This document shows positions 26,201-34,263 of a DNA stretch of 64,000 bases, piece by piece; the stretch's first letter is position 1; each line of letters opens with the position of its first letter. Made by a program: the position numbers and the translations under genes. The stretch is from Segatella buccae ATCC 33574 (lineage in GTDB: Bacteria; Bacteroidota; Bacteroidia; Bacteroidales; Bacteroidaceae), in the NCBI RefSeq assembly GCF_000184945.1, contig NZ_GL586311.1, forward strand, positions 1,171,601 to 1,235,600. The letters run 5' to 3'. The notes under the pieces were generated by a model. The model saw only the letters and a list, made by a program, of their open reading frames with translations. It was not told the DNA's origin and did no database searches.

Positions 26201-27160
26201 GGCATCGGACTGAGCATCGTCAAGACACTGGTAGACCTCCACGGGGGCGAGGTGTCGGTGGACTCGGAAGAGGGCAGGGGAGCGCGCTTCACGGTGGTGC
26301 TGCCGGTGACCCGCGACGATGTGCCCATCGGGCAGGAAGAGGCCTTGGAGTCGCCATACGGGCAGGAATCGTCTGGTCGGGAGCCGTTGGCCCTGCCTGT
26401 GAGGGAGGGGGAAGACACGCCCACCGTGCTCATCGTGGAAGACGATGCCGACATGAGCGGCTTTCTGGCTGCTAATTTCCGTCCGGGCTACAGGGTGGTG
26501 ACGGCCGAAAACGGGGCTGAAGGACTGGAGCGACTCAAGGAGCACACCGTGTCGCTCATCGTGAGCGACTGGATGATGCCCGTGATGGACGGCGCTGAGT
26601 TTTGCCGGCGGGTGAGGGCCGACCGCAACACGAGTCATATTCCGCTCGTCATGCTCACGGCCAAGACCGATGACGACAGCAAGGCCGAGGGCATGGAGTG
26701 TGGAGCCGATGCTTACATCGAGAAGCCTTTCTCCATGAAATATCTTGAGGCGTGCATCCGCAACATGCTCGACATGAGGCGGTTGCTCATGCAGAAGTTC
26801 TCCAACACGCCCTCCGAGCCGATAGCCAAGATAGCGCAGACGGCAGTAGACGACGATTTTCTCACGCGTATGAACGGGCTGATAGAAGACAACATCGACA
26901 ATCCCGAGTTGTCGGTGGGCTTCATTGCCGAGCGCATGAACATCAGCCGTTCGGGCCTTTTTGCCAAACTCAAGTTGCTGGCCGATGTCACGCCCAACGA
27001 GATGATACAGGTGGTGCGCCTGCGCCATGCTGCCCGTCTGCTCCGCGAAGGCAAATACCGGGTCAACGAGGTGTGCTACATGGTAGGTTTCAGCAGTCCG
27101 TCCTATTTCTCCAAGTGTTTCTCCAAGCAGTTTGGTGTAAAGCCGGCGGAGTATAAGTGA
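23252..27160 (+). CDS. Hybrid two-component system regulator (HTCS)
   Basis: A 1302-residue one-protein sensor and transcription factor. An N-terminal signal or anchor is followed by about 650 residues of two-component-regulator beta-propeller repeats (WFGTDNGLCRYDG and many WVGT/LWAGT copies) and a Y_Y_Y domain (about 655-745). One membrane segment (about 755-780) precedes HisKA with His813 (MIAHEIRTP), an HATPase (NLLTNAGKYT, GTGIGLSIVK), a receiver with Asp1106 (VSDWMMPVMDG) and a C-terminal AraC-type HTH. Such proteins sense an oligosaccharide in the periplasm and switch on the adjacent locus. Placement just after the SusCD-peptidase operon makes the 7-23 kb locus its likely target. Confidence 0.95.
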   Translation: MKRPMTTLLMILMSLFTFGSVQQNVRCRNISMEDGLRSNAVRNVVQDEYGFIWFGTDNGLCRYDGYVMQHHRIASLGTDQFVSALHVVKGGLLVGTGRGAFFFDQATERFTPYIPGKLTGQVNSFAEDRDGNVWVATMGQGVFRYNASNGRCKRFAFGRLKGNVTQVFVDSDNQVWALTAWGAPALSRLDKARDEFRAVSLRMGDADCRGHRMLQTADGSLWIGTWENGLLRLTADGRVEQMLTPSLTGTATHIHTLLETAPDCLLIGCDEGVVAFNPLTRAWHKMCVDGSGTKPLEYKFIYSILRDREGGLWFGTFYGGVNYFSPVGERFVSYTDGGKGFRGNVVSRFCDDGRGHVWVGSDDGGLSCFSERDNAFIDYPGHALLSGYNVHGLCTDGDYLWVGTYTDGVLRLNTRTGGLRRYTTADGLDVGSSYALHRDSRGRLWAATMQSVCLYRPATDRFVPVHRTGALVIDIDEDSRGYLWFASQGAGLYRYHSATGGWRQYRSSENRHTLPSDQVNCVHIDVNGRLWAGTMEGLCLYDAASDSFRRIALDAEVGEINGIIEDQGSLWLATTHGIVKYTPGRPLQLFNKFDGLVSEQFLPNACLKASDGRIFFGGVKGFNTFYPYLIKTNDVAPPVFITALEIFNHRQEVGGELLPEALHHIGEVNLSYRDDMFSLSFASLSYCSPEKNQYAYMLEGFDKDWNYVGSQHTATYTNIPSGTYTFRVKATNNDGLWSLQEARLAITVHPPFWWSLPARLLYLLLVFYLIYLYTQFRLRQAEHRHRRELSQLNERKETEVREARLRFFTMIAHEIRTPVTLIIGPLESLRRKAAGRLSDDLEMIDRNARRLLALVNQLLDFNKVQQAGGQARFRLQNIARLMAGVAERFAPAYRQRGIAFRTDYPPEDFVAVVEPEGLTKIISNLLTNAGKYTKDSIRLACTVDADGRHFRIEVEDNGIGIGKADREKIFNPFFQARDNKPGTGIGLSIVKTLVDLHGGEVSVDSEEGRGARFTVVLPVTRDDVPIGQEEALESPYGQESSGREPLALPVREGEDTPTVLIVEDDADMSGFLAANFRPGYRVVTAENGAEGLERLKEHTVSLIVSDWMMPVMDGAEFCRRVRADRNTSHIPLVMLTAKTDDDSKAEGMECGADAYIEKPFSMKYLEACIRNMLDMRRLLMQKFSNTPSEPIAKIAQTAVDDDFLTRMNGLIEDNIDNPELSVGFIAERMNISRSGLFAKLKLLADVTPNEMIQVVRLRHAARLLREGKYRVNEVCYMVGFSSPSYFSKCFSKQFGVKPAEYK

Positions 27161-27164
27161 GCGG

Positions 27165-27204
27165 GTAAGTAAACAAGTTGACAAGTAAACGAGTAGACAA
27201 GTTG
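27165..27204 (+). repeat. 16-bp tandem repeat related to 3039-3100
   Basis: The words AAGTAAACAAGTTGAC and AAGTAAACGAGTAGAC are adjacent and followed by a partial third unit, AAGTTGGCAG. The same words (ACAAGTAAACGAG, GTAAACAAGTTG) occur in the inverted repeat after the receptor gene at 3039-3174. It lies right after the HTCS stop codon. Confidence 0.65.
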
Positions 27205-27253
27205 GCAGCAGGCAAACGCCCTATATGTAGCACCGAACACATCATACCCAACG

Positions 27254-27340
27254 CTGAACGTGCCGTATCCTACACTGAACGTGCCATATCCCTACATGTA
27301 GGGGCAGTGCTTTATGCCTGCCCGCACGCCCGAAGGGCGT
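27254..27340 (+). repeat. 21/22-bp tandem repeat with adjacent hairpins
   Basis: Units 27254-27274 (21 bp) and 27275-27296 (22 bp) both start CTGAACGTGCC and end CCTACA or CCCTACA. A decayed third unit may precede them. Directly after come GGGGCAG...CTGCCC and the perfect small hairpin ACGCCC-GAA-GGGCGT (27326-27340). These could serve as a transcription end for the HTCS gene. Confidence 0.6.
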
Positions 27341-27682
27341 ATCACACGTGCTTCCAAAGGCGAAAAATTTAAAGACCTTGATAAACACAGGCTTGAAGCA
27401 ACATTCGCTTAATCCGTTCAATTCGCCGTTGAATGTGTGGTTGTCGGCGAATTTTGCGAATGATGCGAATGAGGACGGAAGTGGATAGCCGTTGGAAACG
27501 CAGTTCGCCGCATCCCTCAGAAACTGTCAAAGATATTATCCGAAAAAGCGCATTGTACTTGCGATATTTCCGACCAATCGCTTCTCGGTCGGAAATACGC
27601 AGATTTTAGGGATGCGTCTAAAATGTTGTCTATTAGCGGTTTGAATATTCTTGACTTTTAAGAATACCTTAAAAGAGGCATG

Positions 27683-27739
27683 AAACGGCCGTAGTGAGCG
27701 TACAAAAGAGCCACTTTTGCGCACTCGCTACGGCCGTTT
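27683..27739. repeat. Long nested inverted repeat
   Basis: The outer arm AAACGGCCGTAG (27683-27694) pairs perfectly with 27728-27739, and the inner CAAAAG (27703-27708) pairs with CTTTTG (27714-27719). The inner part ACAAAAGAGCCAC resembles the dispersed repeat at 110-145. It is probably an intergenic palindromic element. Confidence 0.6.
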
Positions 27740-28128
27740 GGCGTGCTCGTTCGGCCTCTTTCGCATTTTCATTCGGCCCAAGCGGAAAAATCAGAGTGTC
27801 TTTTTGGACCTTCCCGGGCGTTCTCCCGTTCCGGATGGAGAGTTTGCGATGAAGTTCTTTTGTCTTGTTTTTTGAGTCTTTGAAGACTTGCAATTCACTT
27901 GGCTTGCATGTGGTTTGTATGTTTGTCCATGCGCTCTTTTGTTGGTTTTATAGCTTGCCGAATCATCTGTTTTGTTACTCTACTTTTGTTGTTGTAATTT
28001 TTATTTTTGAAAACATGATTTTTATAAAGTTTTCCATTTGCTTTTTGTAAACATCTGATTAGTAGTGACTTGACATTTATTAACACGTAAAAAGTTGTCC
28101 GAAACGGATAACTTTCGACTTAAATTCA

Positions 28129-28136
28129 TATCTTTG
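28129..28136 (+). promoter_or_regulatory. -7 box of nrdDG
   Basis: TATCTTTG lies 42 bases before the ATG at 28179. It supports that start over the upstream in-frame ATG at 28095, which lies ahead of the promoter. Confidence 0.65.
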
Positions 28137-28178
28137 CATTCGGAATTTGGTATAACAATAAAAGCATTCAGAAAGGAT

Positions 28179-30404
28179 ATGATTCAGACAGTAGTTAAGC
28201 GCGATGGCCGCATCGCCGGCTTCAACGAGCAAAAGATTATGGGAGCCATCCGCAAGGCCATGCTCCACACCGACAAGGGTGAAGATGAGGCACTGATAGT
28301 GAAGATAACAGACCACATCGCTTTCAGGGGCAAGTCGCAGATGTCGGTAGAGGACATACAGGATGCCGTGGAGGTGGAACTGATGAAAAGTGCGCGCAAA
28401 GACGTCGCCCAAAAGTACATTCAGTATCGCAACCAGCGCTCCATCGCCCGCAAGGCCAAGACACGCGATGTGTTTTTGGACATTGTGAACATCAAAAGCA
28501 ACGACGTGACGCGCGAAAACGCCAACATGAATGCCGACACGCCGGCGGGTATGATGATGAAGTTTGCCTCGGAAACGACCAAGCCTTTCGTCGACGACTA
28601 TCTGCTCTCGGAAGAGGTGCGCGACGCCGTGCAGCACAACTACATTCATATCCACGACAAAGACTACTATCCCACCAAGTCGCTCACCTGTGTGCAGCAC
28701 CCGCTTGACATCATCCTGAAAAACGGTTTCGTGGCCGGTCACGGCAGTTCGCGCCCGGCCAAACGCATCGAGACGGCGGCTGTGCTGGCCTGCATATCGC
28801 TCGAAACCTGCCAAAACGAGATGCACGGCGGACAGGCCATTCCGGCTTTCGACTTCTATCTGGCTCCTTTCGTGCGTATGTCATATAAAGAAGAGGTGAA
28901 AAACTTGGAGAAACTTTATGGTGAAGACTTCTCCGAACTCTACGACGATGCCATCGACGACTATCTGGAGACACCGCTCGACGGACTGGAGGGCAGGGCT
29001 CGCGTGAAGCAGCACGCCATCAACAACACCGTGGGGCATGTGCATCAGGCCATGGAGGCTTTCATCCACAACATGAACACTATCCACAGTAGGGGGGGCA
29101 ACCAAGTGGTGTTCTCGTCCATCAACTACGGCACCGACACCTCGGCCGAGGGGCGTTGCATCATGCGCGAGATACTCAAGACCACCTATCAGGGAGTGGG
29201 CAATGGCGAGACGGCCATCTTCCCCATTCAGATATGGAAGAAAAAGCGTGGGGTGAACTATCTGCCCGGCGACCGCAACTACGACCTCTATGAGTTGGCC
29301 TGTAAGGTGACGGCCCGCCGCTTCTTTCCCAACTTCCTTAATCTCGACGCCACGTTCAACCAAAACGAAAACTGGCGGGCCGATGATCCGGAGCGTTACC
29401 GTTGGGAGATTGCCACGATGGGATGCCGCACGCGGGTGTTTGAAAACCGGTTCGGGCCGAAGACTTCCGTTGCCCGTGGCAACTTGAGCTTCACCACCAT
29501 CAACATCGTAAAGCTGGCCATCGAGTGTATGGGCATCGGAGACAAGGAGCAGCGCATTAACAAGTTCTTCGCCAAGCTCGACCGTATGCTCGACATCACG
29601 GCCCAGCAGCTCGACGACCGCTTCCAGTTTCAGAAGACGGCCTACGCCAAGCAGTTTCCGCTGCTCATGCGCAACCTGTGGATTGGGGCTGATAAACTCA
29701 ATCCCAACGACACCATCGAGAGCGTCATCAATCAGGGGACGCTGGGCATCGGCTTCATCGGACTGGCCGAATGCTTGAAAGCCCTTGTGGGCAAGCACCA
29801 CGGAGAGAGCGAGGAGGCGCAGGCGCTCGGTTTGAAGATCGTCACCTATATGCGCGACCGCGTCAATGATTTTTCAGAGAAATACCAGCACAACTACAGT
29901 GTGCTTGCCACACCGGCCGAGGGCCTGTCGGGCAAGTTCACGAAGAAAGACCGCAAGGAATATGGGGTGATAGCAGGCGTGACCGACCGCGACTACTACA
30001 CCAACTCCAACCATGTGCCCGTCTACTACAAGTGCTCCGCACTGCACAAGGCACAGGTGGAGGCTCCCTATCACGACCTCACGCGTGGAGGGCATATCTT
30101 CTATGTCGAGATTGATGGCGATGCCACCCACAATCCGCAGGTGATCATGAGTGTGATGGACATGATGGACAAGTATAACATGGGCTATGGCTCCGTGAAC
30201 CACAACCGCAACCGCTGCATGGACTGCGGCTACGAGAATGCTGATGCCACTCTGGAAACTTGTCCCAAGTGTGGCGGTCACCACATCGACCGTCTGCAGC
30301 GCATCACGGGCTACCTCGTGGGCACTACCGACCGGTGGAACAGCGGCAAACTGGCCGAACTCAACGACCGTGTGACCCATGTGGACACACCCTGCAACCG
30401 ATGA
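28179..30404 (+). CDS. nrdD: Anaerobic ribonucleoside-triphosphate reductase (class III)
   Basis: A 741-residue oxygen-sensitive glycyl-radical enzyme that makes dNTPs from NTPs. An ATP-cone domain occupies about 1-90 (VVKRDGRIAGFNEQKI). The catalytic ten-stranded barrel follows. A zinc site (CMDCGY...CPKCGG) lies near the C-terminus, and the radical glycine is Gly711 in RITGYLVGTTDRW, 30 residues from the end as expected. The next gene, nrdG, overlaps its stop by ATGA. The presence of class III reductase fits a strict or facultative anaerobe. Confidence 0.97.
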   Translation: MIQTVVKRDGRIAGFNEQKIMGAIRKAMLHTDKGEDEALIVKITDHIAFRGKSQMSVEDIQDAVEVELMKSARKDVAQKYIQYRNQRSIARKAKTRDVFLDIVNIKSNDVTRENANMNADTPAGMMMKFASETTKPFVDDYLLSEEVRDAVQHNYIHIHDKDYYPTKSLTCVQHPLDIILKNGFVAGHGSSRPAKRIETAAVLACISLETCQNEMHGGQAIPAFDFYLAPFVRMSYKEEVKNLEKLYGEDFSELYDDAIDDYLETPLDGLEGRARVKQHAINNTVGHVHQAMEAFIHNMNTIHSRGGNQVVFSSINYGTDTSAEGRCIMREILKTTYQGVGNGETAIFPIQIWKKKRGVNYLPGDRNYDLYELACKVTARRFFPNFLNLDATFNQNENWRADDPERYRWEIATMGCRTRVFENRFGPKTSVARGNLSFTTINIVKLAIECMGIGDKEQRINKFFAKLDRMLDITAQQLDDRFQFQKTAYAKQFPLLMRNLWIGADKLNPNDTIESVINQGTLGIGFIGLAECLKALVGKHHGESEEAQALGLKIVTYMRDRVNDFSEKYQHNYSVLATPAEGLSGKFTKKDRKEYGVIAGVTDRDYYTNSNHVPVYYKCSALHKAQVEAPYHDLTRGGHIFYVEIDGDATHNPQVIMSVMDMMDKYNMGYGSVNHNRNRCMDCGYENADATLETCPKCGGHHIDRLQRITGYLVGTTDRWNSGKLAELNDRVTHVDTPCNR

Positions 30405-30901
30405 TTAGTATTTTGGATATCGTACATGACACCATGGTAGACGGGCCGGGATTCCGGACTTCCGTCTACTGTGCCGGTTGTTCCCACGGCTGTCAGGGCT
30501 GCCATAACCCGCAGTCGTGGGACATTCGCAATGGTCATGAGATGACGACGGAGCAGATTATGGTTGAAATCTTGGCCGATCCCTTTGCCAATGTCACCTT
30601 CACCGGTGGCGACCCGATGTTTCAGCCCGAGGGCTTTCTCGAACTGGCGCAGGCCATCCGCCGCGACACCGCGAAGACCATCTGGTGCTTCACGGGTTTT
30701 CTCTTTGAGAACCTTCTGTCTCATTCTTCCCGCCGGGCATTGCTTGGACAGATTGATGTGCTCGTAGACGGCCCTTTCGTCCGCTCGCTGCGCGACACCG
30801 ACCTTATCTTCCGCGGTTCCTCCAACCAGCGTCTCATCGATGTGCCCCGCTCGCTCAAGGCCGGCCACGCCGTGTTGCTCGACTACAATCCTTTTGTGTG
30901 A
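30401..30901 (+). CDS. nrdG: Anaerobic ribonucleotide reductase activase (radical SAM)
   Basis: A 166-residue radical SAM enzyme that generates the glycyl radical on NrdD. The cluster motif CSHGCQGC is present in the N-terminal part, followed by TFTGGDPM, a SAM-binding GGxP-like element. The start at 30401 is chosen because it forms a four-base ATGA overlap with the nrdD stop, a hallmark of translational coupling. The open frame extends upstream inside nrdD but shows no homology there. Length is usual for NrdG. Confidence 0.96.
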   Translation: MISILDIVHDTMVDGPGFRTSVYCAGCSHGCQGCHNPQSWDIRNGHEMTTEQIMVEILADPFANVTFTGGDPMFQPEGFLELAQAIRRDTAKTIWCFTGFLFENLLSHSSRRALLGQIDVLVDGPFVRSLRDTDLIFRGSSNQRLIDVPRSLKAGHAVLLDYNPFV

Positions 30902-30999
30902 AGGACGGCTTCTATGAGACACCAAGCAAAGAGATTGCAAAAGCGGAAGTTTTGCACGCTTATCGTAAATCTCATTATGAGACCTTCCTTCTAAGCACA

Positions 31000-31046
31000 A
31001 AAAAGCCATATCTCATCTCATTATGGAGACAGGGATATGGCTTTTT
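31000..31046 (+). terminator. Terminator after nrdDG
   Basis: AAAAAGCCATATC (31000-31012) pairs perfectly with GATATGGCTTTTT (31034-31046). The stem is A/T-flanked on both sides, so it can act in either direction. It lies about 100 bases past nrdG. Confidence 0.8.
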
Positions 31047-31147
31047 GCATTCTATGTCCAAGTGGGCTCGTCCTTTTTTCTTTTAGTTCATCTTTTATAA
31101 GAGCGGGCTATGTCCAACTCATCAGATGACGGGTATCTCTCACTTGC

Positions 31148-32500
31148 CTATCCCCTTGGAGAGGGGGCGGGGGTGAGGCTTTTTAGTATCACATACTCAA
31201 ACGGCTTGAGTCGCAAGGTTTCTCCTGTTTTGGTGCTTTTGCCCGTGTAAATGTTGGTGCAGGCGGCATGTGCCCACGCGGCAGGCAGAGAGAAACGTCC
31301 GGCCTTGTTGCGCACATTCGCCACCACGAGAAATCTGTTGCCATCGGCATCGCTTTTCTCAAATGCCAGTACATCGGCTGTGGCAAAAGGAGTCATGTTG
31401 CCTTTGCGGAGGGCCGGATATTGGTTGTAAAGTCCGATGAGTTTTTGGTATTCGCGATAGGTTTGCGGATTAGCCATCCAGTTTACAGGCACGTAATGGA
31501 AAAAGTTGATGGGATTGGGATAGCCCACTTCCTGCGAACCGTAGATGAGTGCACCGCCGTGGATGAATATGGCCGACACATAGGCAGCCATAGCCCCACG
31601 GGCATTGATAAATTCCTTCACCGGTGTGGCATGAGTCGACTGGTCGTGGTTGGTGGTGAAGCGCAATTTCACTTTGCCTTCCGGTAGTGAGGCATACTCC
31701 TCCCGGTCGGTATCAATGAGTTTCTGTGCGCTCGCCCCTTTCACGAAGACGCTCACGAGCGCATCCTTGTAGTTCCACCCGTAATCCATATCAAAACCAC
31801 CGGTCGTGAAGTTGGCTTTCACCTTGCCCTCTGCCAGCATAAGGATGTCGCGGGGACGGGCTGCAGCGCGCAGTTCGGCAATGGCATCGTGCCAGAAATC
31901 GGTGGGCACGCCATCGGCCACATCGCAGCGGAAGCCGTCGAGCCCTACCTCGGTCACCCAATATTTCATGGCATCTATCATGGCCAGGCGCATGTAGTGG
32001 TTGTCATAGTTGAGGTCGGCCACATCTTCCCACACTTGGTTATCGAAATTCACGCATACGATTTCCCCGTTTTTCTGCACATACCATTCCGGATGCTCCG
32101 TAATCCACGGACTGTCCCATGCCGTGTGGTTGGCCACCCAGTCGAGAATCACGGCCATGCCCCGTTCGTGACATACCTTGACGAGATGCTTGAAGTCGTC
32201 GATGGTTCCAAACTCCGGAGCCACTGCTTTATAGTCTCTGATGGAGTAGGGCGAGTTTTTCGACTTTACTTCGCCGATAGGATAGATGGGCATCACCCAT
32301 ACTACATTTACGCCCAGTGCCTTGATGGAGTCGGCACGGGCAGCCACGGCCCGCAGACTGTTGTGTGGGGCAAAAACGCGCGGGTTCACCTGATACATCA
32401 CCACATCTTGGGCGTTTGCCAAGCGGAAACCATCGCCTTCGGTGGCTCCAACGCAGAGTGCCATTATCATGGCCTGCACAAGCAGCAAAAGTCTTTTCAT
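31148..32500 (-). CDS. Exported GH13 alpha-amylase-type enzyme of the starch locus
   Basis: A 450-residue GH13 protein with a signal peptide (MKRLLLLVQAMIMALCVGA) and no clear lipobox, so probably periplasmic. It has a minimal barrel with Asp193 (nucleophile, FRCDVAD), Glu224 (acid/base, LAEGK), Asp286 (TTNHDQ) and a short C-terminal beta domain. It has its own -7 box (32591) and stands after the terminator of the susCDEF-like operon. Its last residues, SLTPAPSPRG, are encoded by a GC-rich repeat-like sequence rather than by GH13 domain sequence (see findings). Likely role: cleaving imported malto-oligosaccharides. Confidence 0.9.
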   Translation of the reverse strand: MKRLLLLVQAMIMALCVGATEGDGFRLANAQDVVMYQVNPRVFAPHNSLRAVAARADSIKALGVNVVWVMPIYPIGEVKSKNSPYSIRDYKAVAPEFGTIDDFKHLVKVCHERGMAVILDWVANHTAWDSPWITEHPEWYVQKNGEIVCVNFDNQVWEDVADLNYDNHYMRLAMIDAMKYWVTEVGLDGFRCDVADGVPTDFWHDAIAELRAAARPRDILMLAEGKVKANFTTGGFDMDYGWNYKDALVSVFVKGASAQKLIDTDREEYASLPEGKVKLRFTTNHDQSTHATPVKEFINARGAMAAYVSAIFIHGGALIYGSQEVGYPNPINFFHYVPVNWMANPQTYREYQKLIGLYNQYPALRKGNMTPFATADVLAFEKSDADGNRFLVVANVRNKAGRFSLPAAWAHAACTNIYTGKSTKTGETLRLKPFEYVILKSLTPAPSPRG

Positions 32501-32590
32501 GTTTTGTTATTGTTAGATGTTGATTGTTTTGCGATATAATATGAATATTATTTTGTCAGATGCGAATATCAGCAGGAGATCTTCGTCTAC

Positions 32591-32598
32591 AAATATAC
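32591..32598 (-). promoter_or_regulatory. -7 box of the GH13 gene
   Basis: The minus strand reads TATATTTG, matching TAnnTTTG, about 90 bases before the ATG at 32500. No TGCAA-type operator is found 55 bp upstream, unlike susC, malQ and the distant amylase. Confidence 0.55.
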
Positions 32599-32692
32599 GA
32601 TAAGTTGTTGAAATAAGCAATTTTCCACCTTCTCTATTTTCAGGTTTTTCCTTCTTCGGAGAAGGGATGAAAGAGACTATTAAAAAGAGAAA

Positions 32693-32718
32693 GCGGCCCT
32701 CAATCGCTTGAGAGCCGC
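32693..32718 (-). terminator. Terminator of the susC-D-E-F-like operon
   Basis: GCGGCCCTCAA (32693-32703) pairs with TTGAGAGCCGC (32708-32718) with one mismatch and a 4-base loop. Read on the minus strand, it is followed by a T-rich stretch. It lies about 50 bases past the last gene of the operon. Confidence 0.8.
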
Positions 32719-32769
32719 CCACAGTATAGCTTTGATGAAGCTTTGCTTCGCGAAGTCGGTATGATTATT

Positions 32770-34191
32770 TTATTTTTTGGTGATTACCACACGCGACTTG
32801 GTGTTGCAACTCACGTAGAGTTTAACATGTACATCGCCTGTAATTCCCGGATGCACATTCTCGCTACTACCGTTGAGTATGTTATTTACTTCTCCGCCCC
32901 AGTTGCCGTCATCATCACTCCAATTGCCATTGCCACGGAATTTGATTTGGCTGCCGGTAAGGTTTACATCTGCTTCCCAGCACTGCTCGGCCACATTGTA
33001 GGTCATGTGAGGCCCGCTGCTCCAGTCACTTGCACCACCTTTCACGTTGCCTACGATGTCGATGAAGTCAATTTTTTTCAGACTGTAAGTCATGGTTGTG
33101 AGGTCTACATTCACAGCATAGAAACCAGTTTCGGGGGCAGGGTTGTTGGCACCGCCGTTATCGGCAATCTTACCATCTCCATCGTTCTCCCAGTCGCCAT
33201 CCCAATTGTTGGCATTAGGCATGAATTTGAACTCACCGTTGAGATACATGAAGCCTTGATATTTTCCATCAGAGGCAGTGCTGTAGAGCGGACAAGCAGG
33301 TTTGTCACCCCAACTGGTGTTAGTGCCGCGTTCGTAGATAAATGCCGAGAAATTCAAGGCCTTTACAGTGTAAGTCTGTGCAAGGAGATCTACCGTTATC
33401 TCATAGAATTTGGCACTACTTTCTGCTTGGGCAGTGATATTCTTTCCTTGACCGTTGGTATTGTCAACGAGTTGCCCCTTTTCTGTACCGTTGGCTGCGA
33501 TAGCCTTTTCTTCTTTGCACGATAGCACAGTGGGCGCATTTTTATTGCCCGTTGCAGCAAGATCGAAAATTTTGAAAGCAAGACCGCTACCATCGGTAGG
33601 AGCCGGGACACGGAAAACAATCGTGGAATTGCTGTATGGGTCGGTGCCATTGAATTCATATTTCAGTGAAGTGTCATCATTTTGCCATGTTGGGTTTTGG
33701 CAATTTCCCACGATGTAGTAGCCTGTGGCTGAAAGTACGGGTGCATTGGCTGTCAACGTGGCTGTGGTGTTGCCCACATTCTTGATGTTTATCCCGTTTA
33801 CAGTGGTCAATGCCGTGATGTCAAGGTTGATGGTTCGCGCTATGGGCCGATATCCTGCAAGTGTATAATAGGCTTTTTCCAACTCCGTCTTGCTTACCAT
33901 TCCGTTTTCTGTGGCTTGGAGGGTCTTTGTTGCATTACCTTCAACAGCGTGTAAGACAACGGTGTAATTGCTAACGTTTGCATCACTTGCGGTGATTTTA
34001 GGAACAAACAGTTGTACGGAGTCGGTTGTGATTTCTGCAAACTTGATTGGCTGTGCCGGAGTAACGGTGAGAGTGATAGTCTTGGCCGCCTCTTGTTGGC
34101 TGCTTTGCGGTGAAAGCCAGTCTTCATAGGTGTCAGAACCGCAGCCGGTCATTGCCAGTGCAAGCCCTATGGCTAATATGTTCTTTTTCAT
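32770..34191 (-). CDS. SusE/SusF-like starch-binding outer-membrane lipoprotein
   Basis: A 473-residue lipoprotein (lipobox MTGC, Cys17). An N-terminal Ig-like part with FAEITTDSVQLFVPK resembles the SusE/F start. Two or three beta-sandwich modules follow (GYYIVGNCQNPTW; FMYLNGEFKFMPNANNWDGDW; FIDIVGNVKGG...DWSSGPHM) of the starch-binding type found in SusE and SusF. Trp-rich turns are typical of their glucan sites. It is the last gene of the operon and would bind starch at the cell surface without being strictly needed for import. Confidence 0.8.
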   Translation of the reverse strand: MKKNILAIGLALAMTGCGSDTYEDWLSPQSSQQEAAKTITLTVTPAQPIKFAEITTDSVQLFVPKITASDANVSNYTVVLHAVEGNATKTLQATENGMVSKTELEKAYYTLAGYRPIARTINLDITALTTVNGINIKNVGNTTATLTANAPVLSATGYYIVGNCQNPTWQNDDTSLKYEFNGTDPYSNSTIVFRVPAPTDGSGLAFKIFDLAATGNKNAPTVLSCKEEKAIAANGTEKGQLVDNTNGQGKNITAQAESSAKFYEITVDLLAQTYTVKALNFSAFIYERGTNTSWGDKPACPLYSTASDGKYQGFMYLNGEFKFMPNANNWDGDWENDGDGKIADNGGANNPAPETGFYAVNVDLTTMTYSLKKIDFIDIVGNVKGGASDWSSGPHMTYNVAEQCWEADVNLTGSQIKFRGNGNWSDDDGNWGGEVNNILNGSSENVHPGITGDVHVKLYVSCNTKSRVVITKK

Positions 34192-34263
34192 GTTTATCTT
34201 CTTTTAGGTGAGGAGGCGGTTGAGGAAAATCTTTTCCGCCTCCTCGTATTATTTTGTTTATAA

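Larger units (their letters stand above)
27161..28128. other. Gene-free kilobase between HTCS and nrdD
   Basis: No convincing gene on either strand. The left part holds two tandem repeats (27165-27204, 27254-27296) and small GC hairpins. The middle holds a long inverted repeat (27683-27739). The right part (about 27850-28080) is markedly AT-rich and contains a TACTTTTG box at 27981-27988 with no gene behind it. Confidence 0.6.

Noticed and set aside
25223..27184. A 653-codon minus-strand frame opposite the HTCS kinase and receiver domains
   Set aside because: The plus strand encodes a textbook HTCS. The reverse frame is low-complexity and lacks a start context.
27865..28050. A 61-codon Phe-rich hydrophobic frame in the AT-rich stretch
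   Set aside because: The composition explains the hydrophobicity. No promoter lies at the right distance and no homology is recognisable, so I do not call it a gene.
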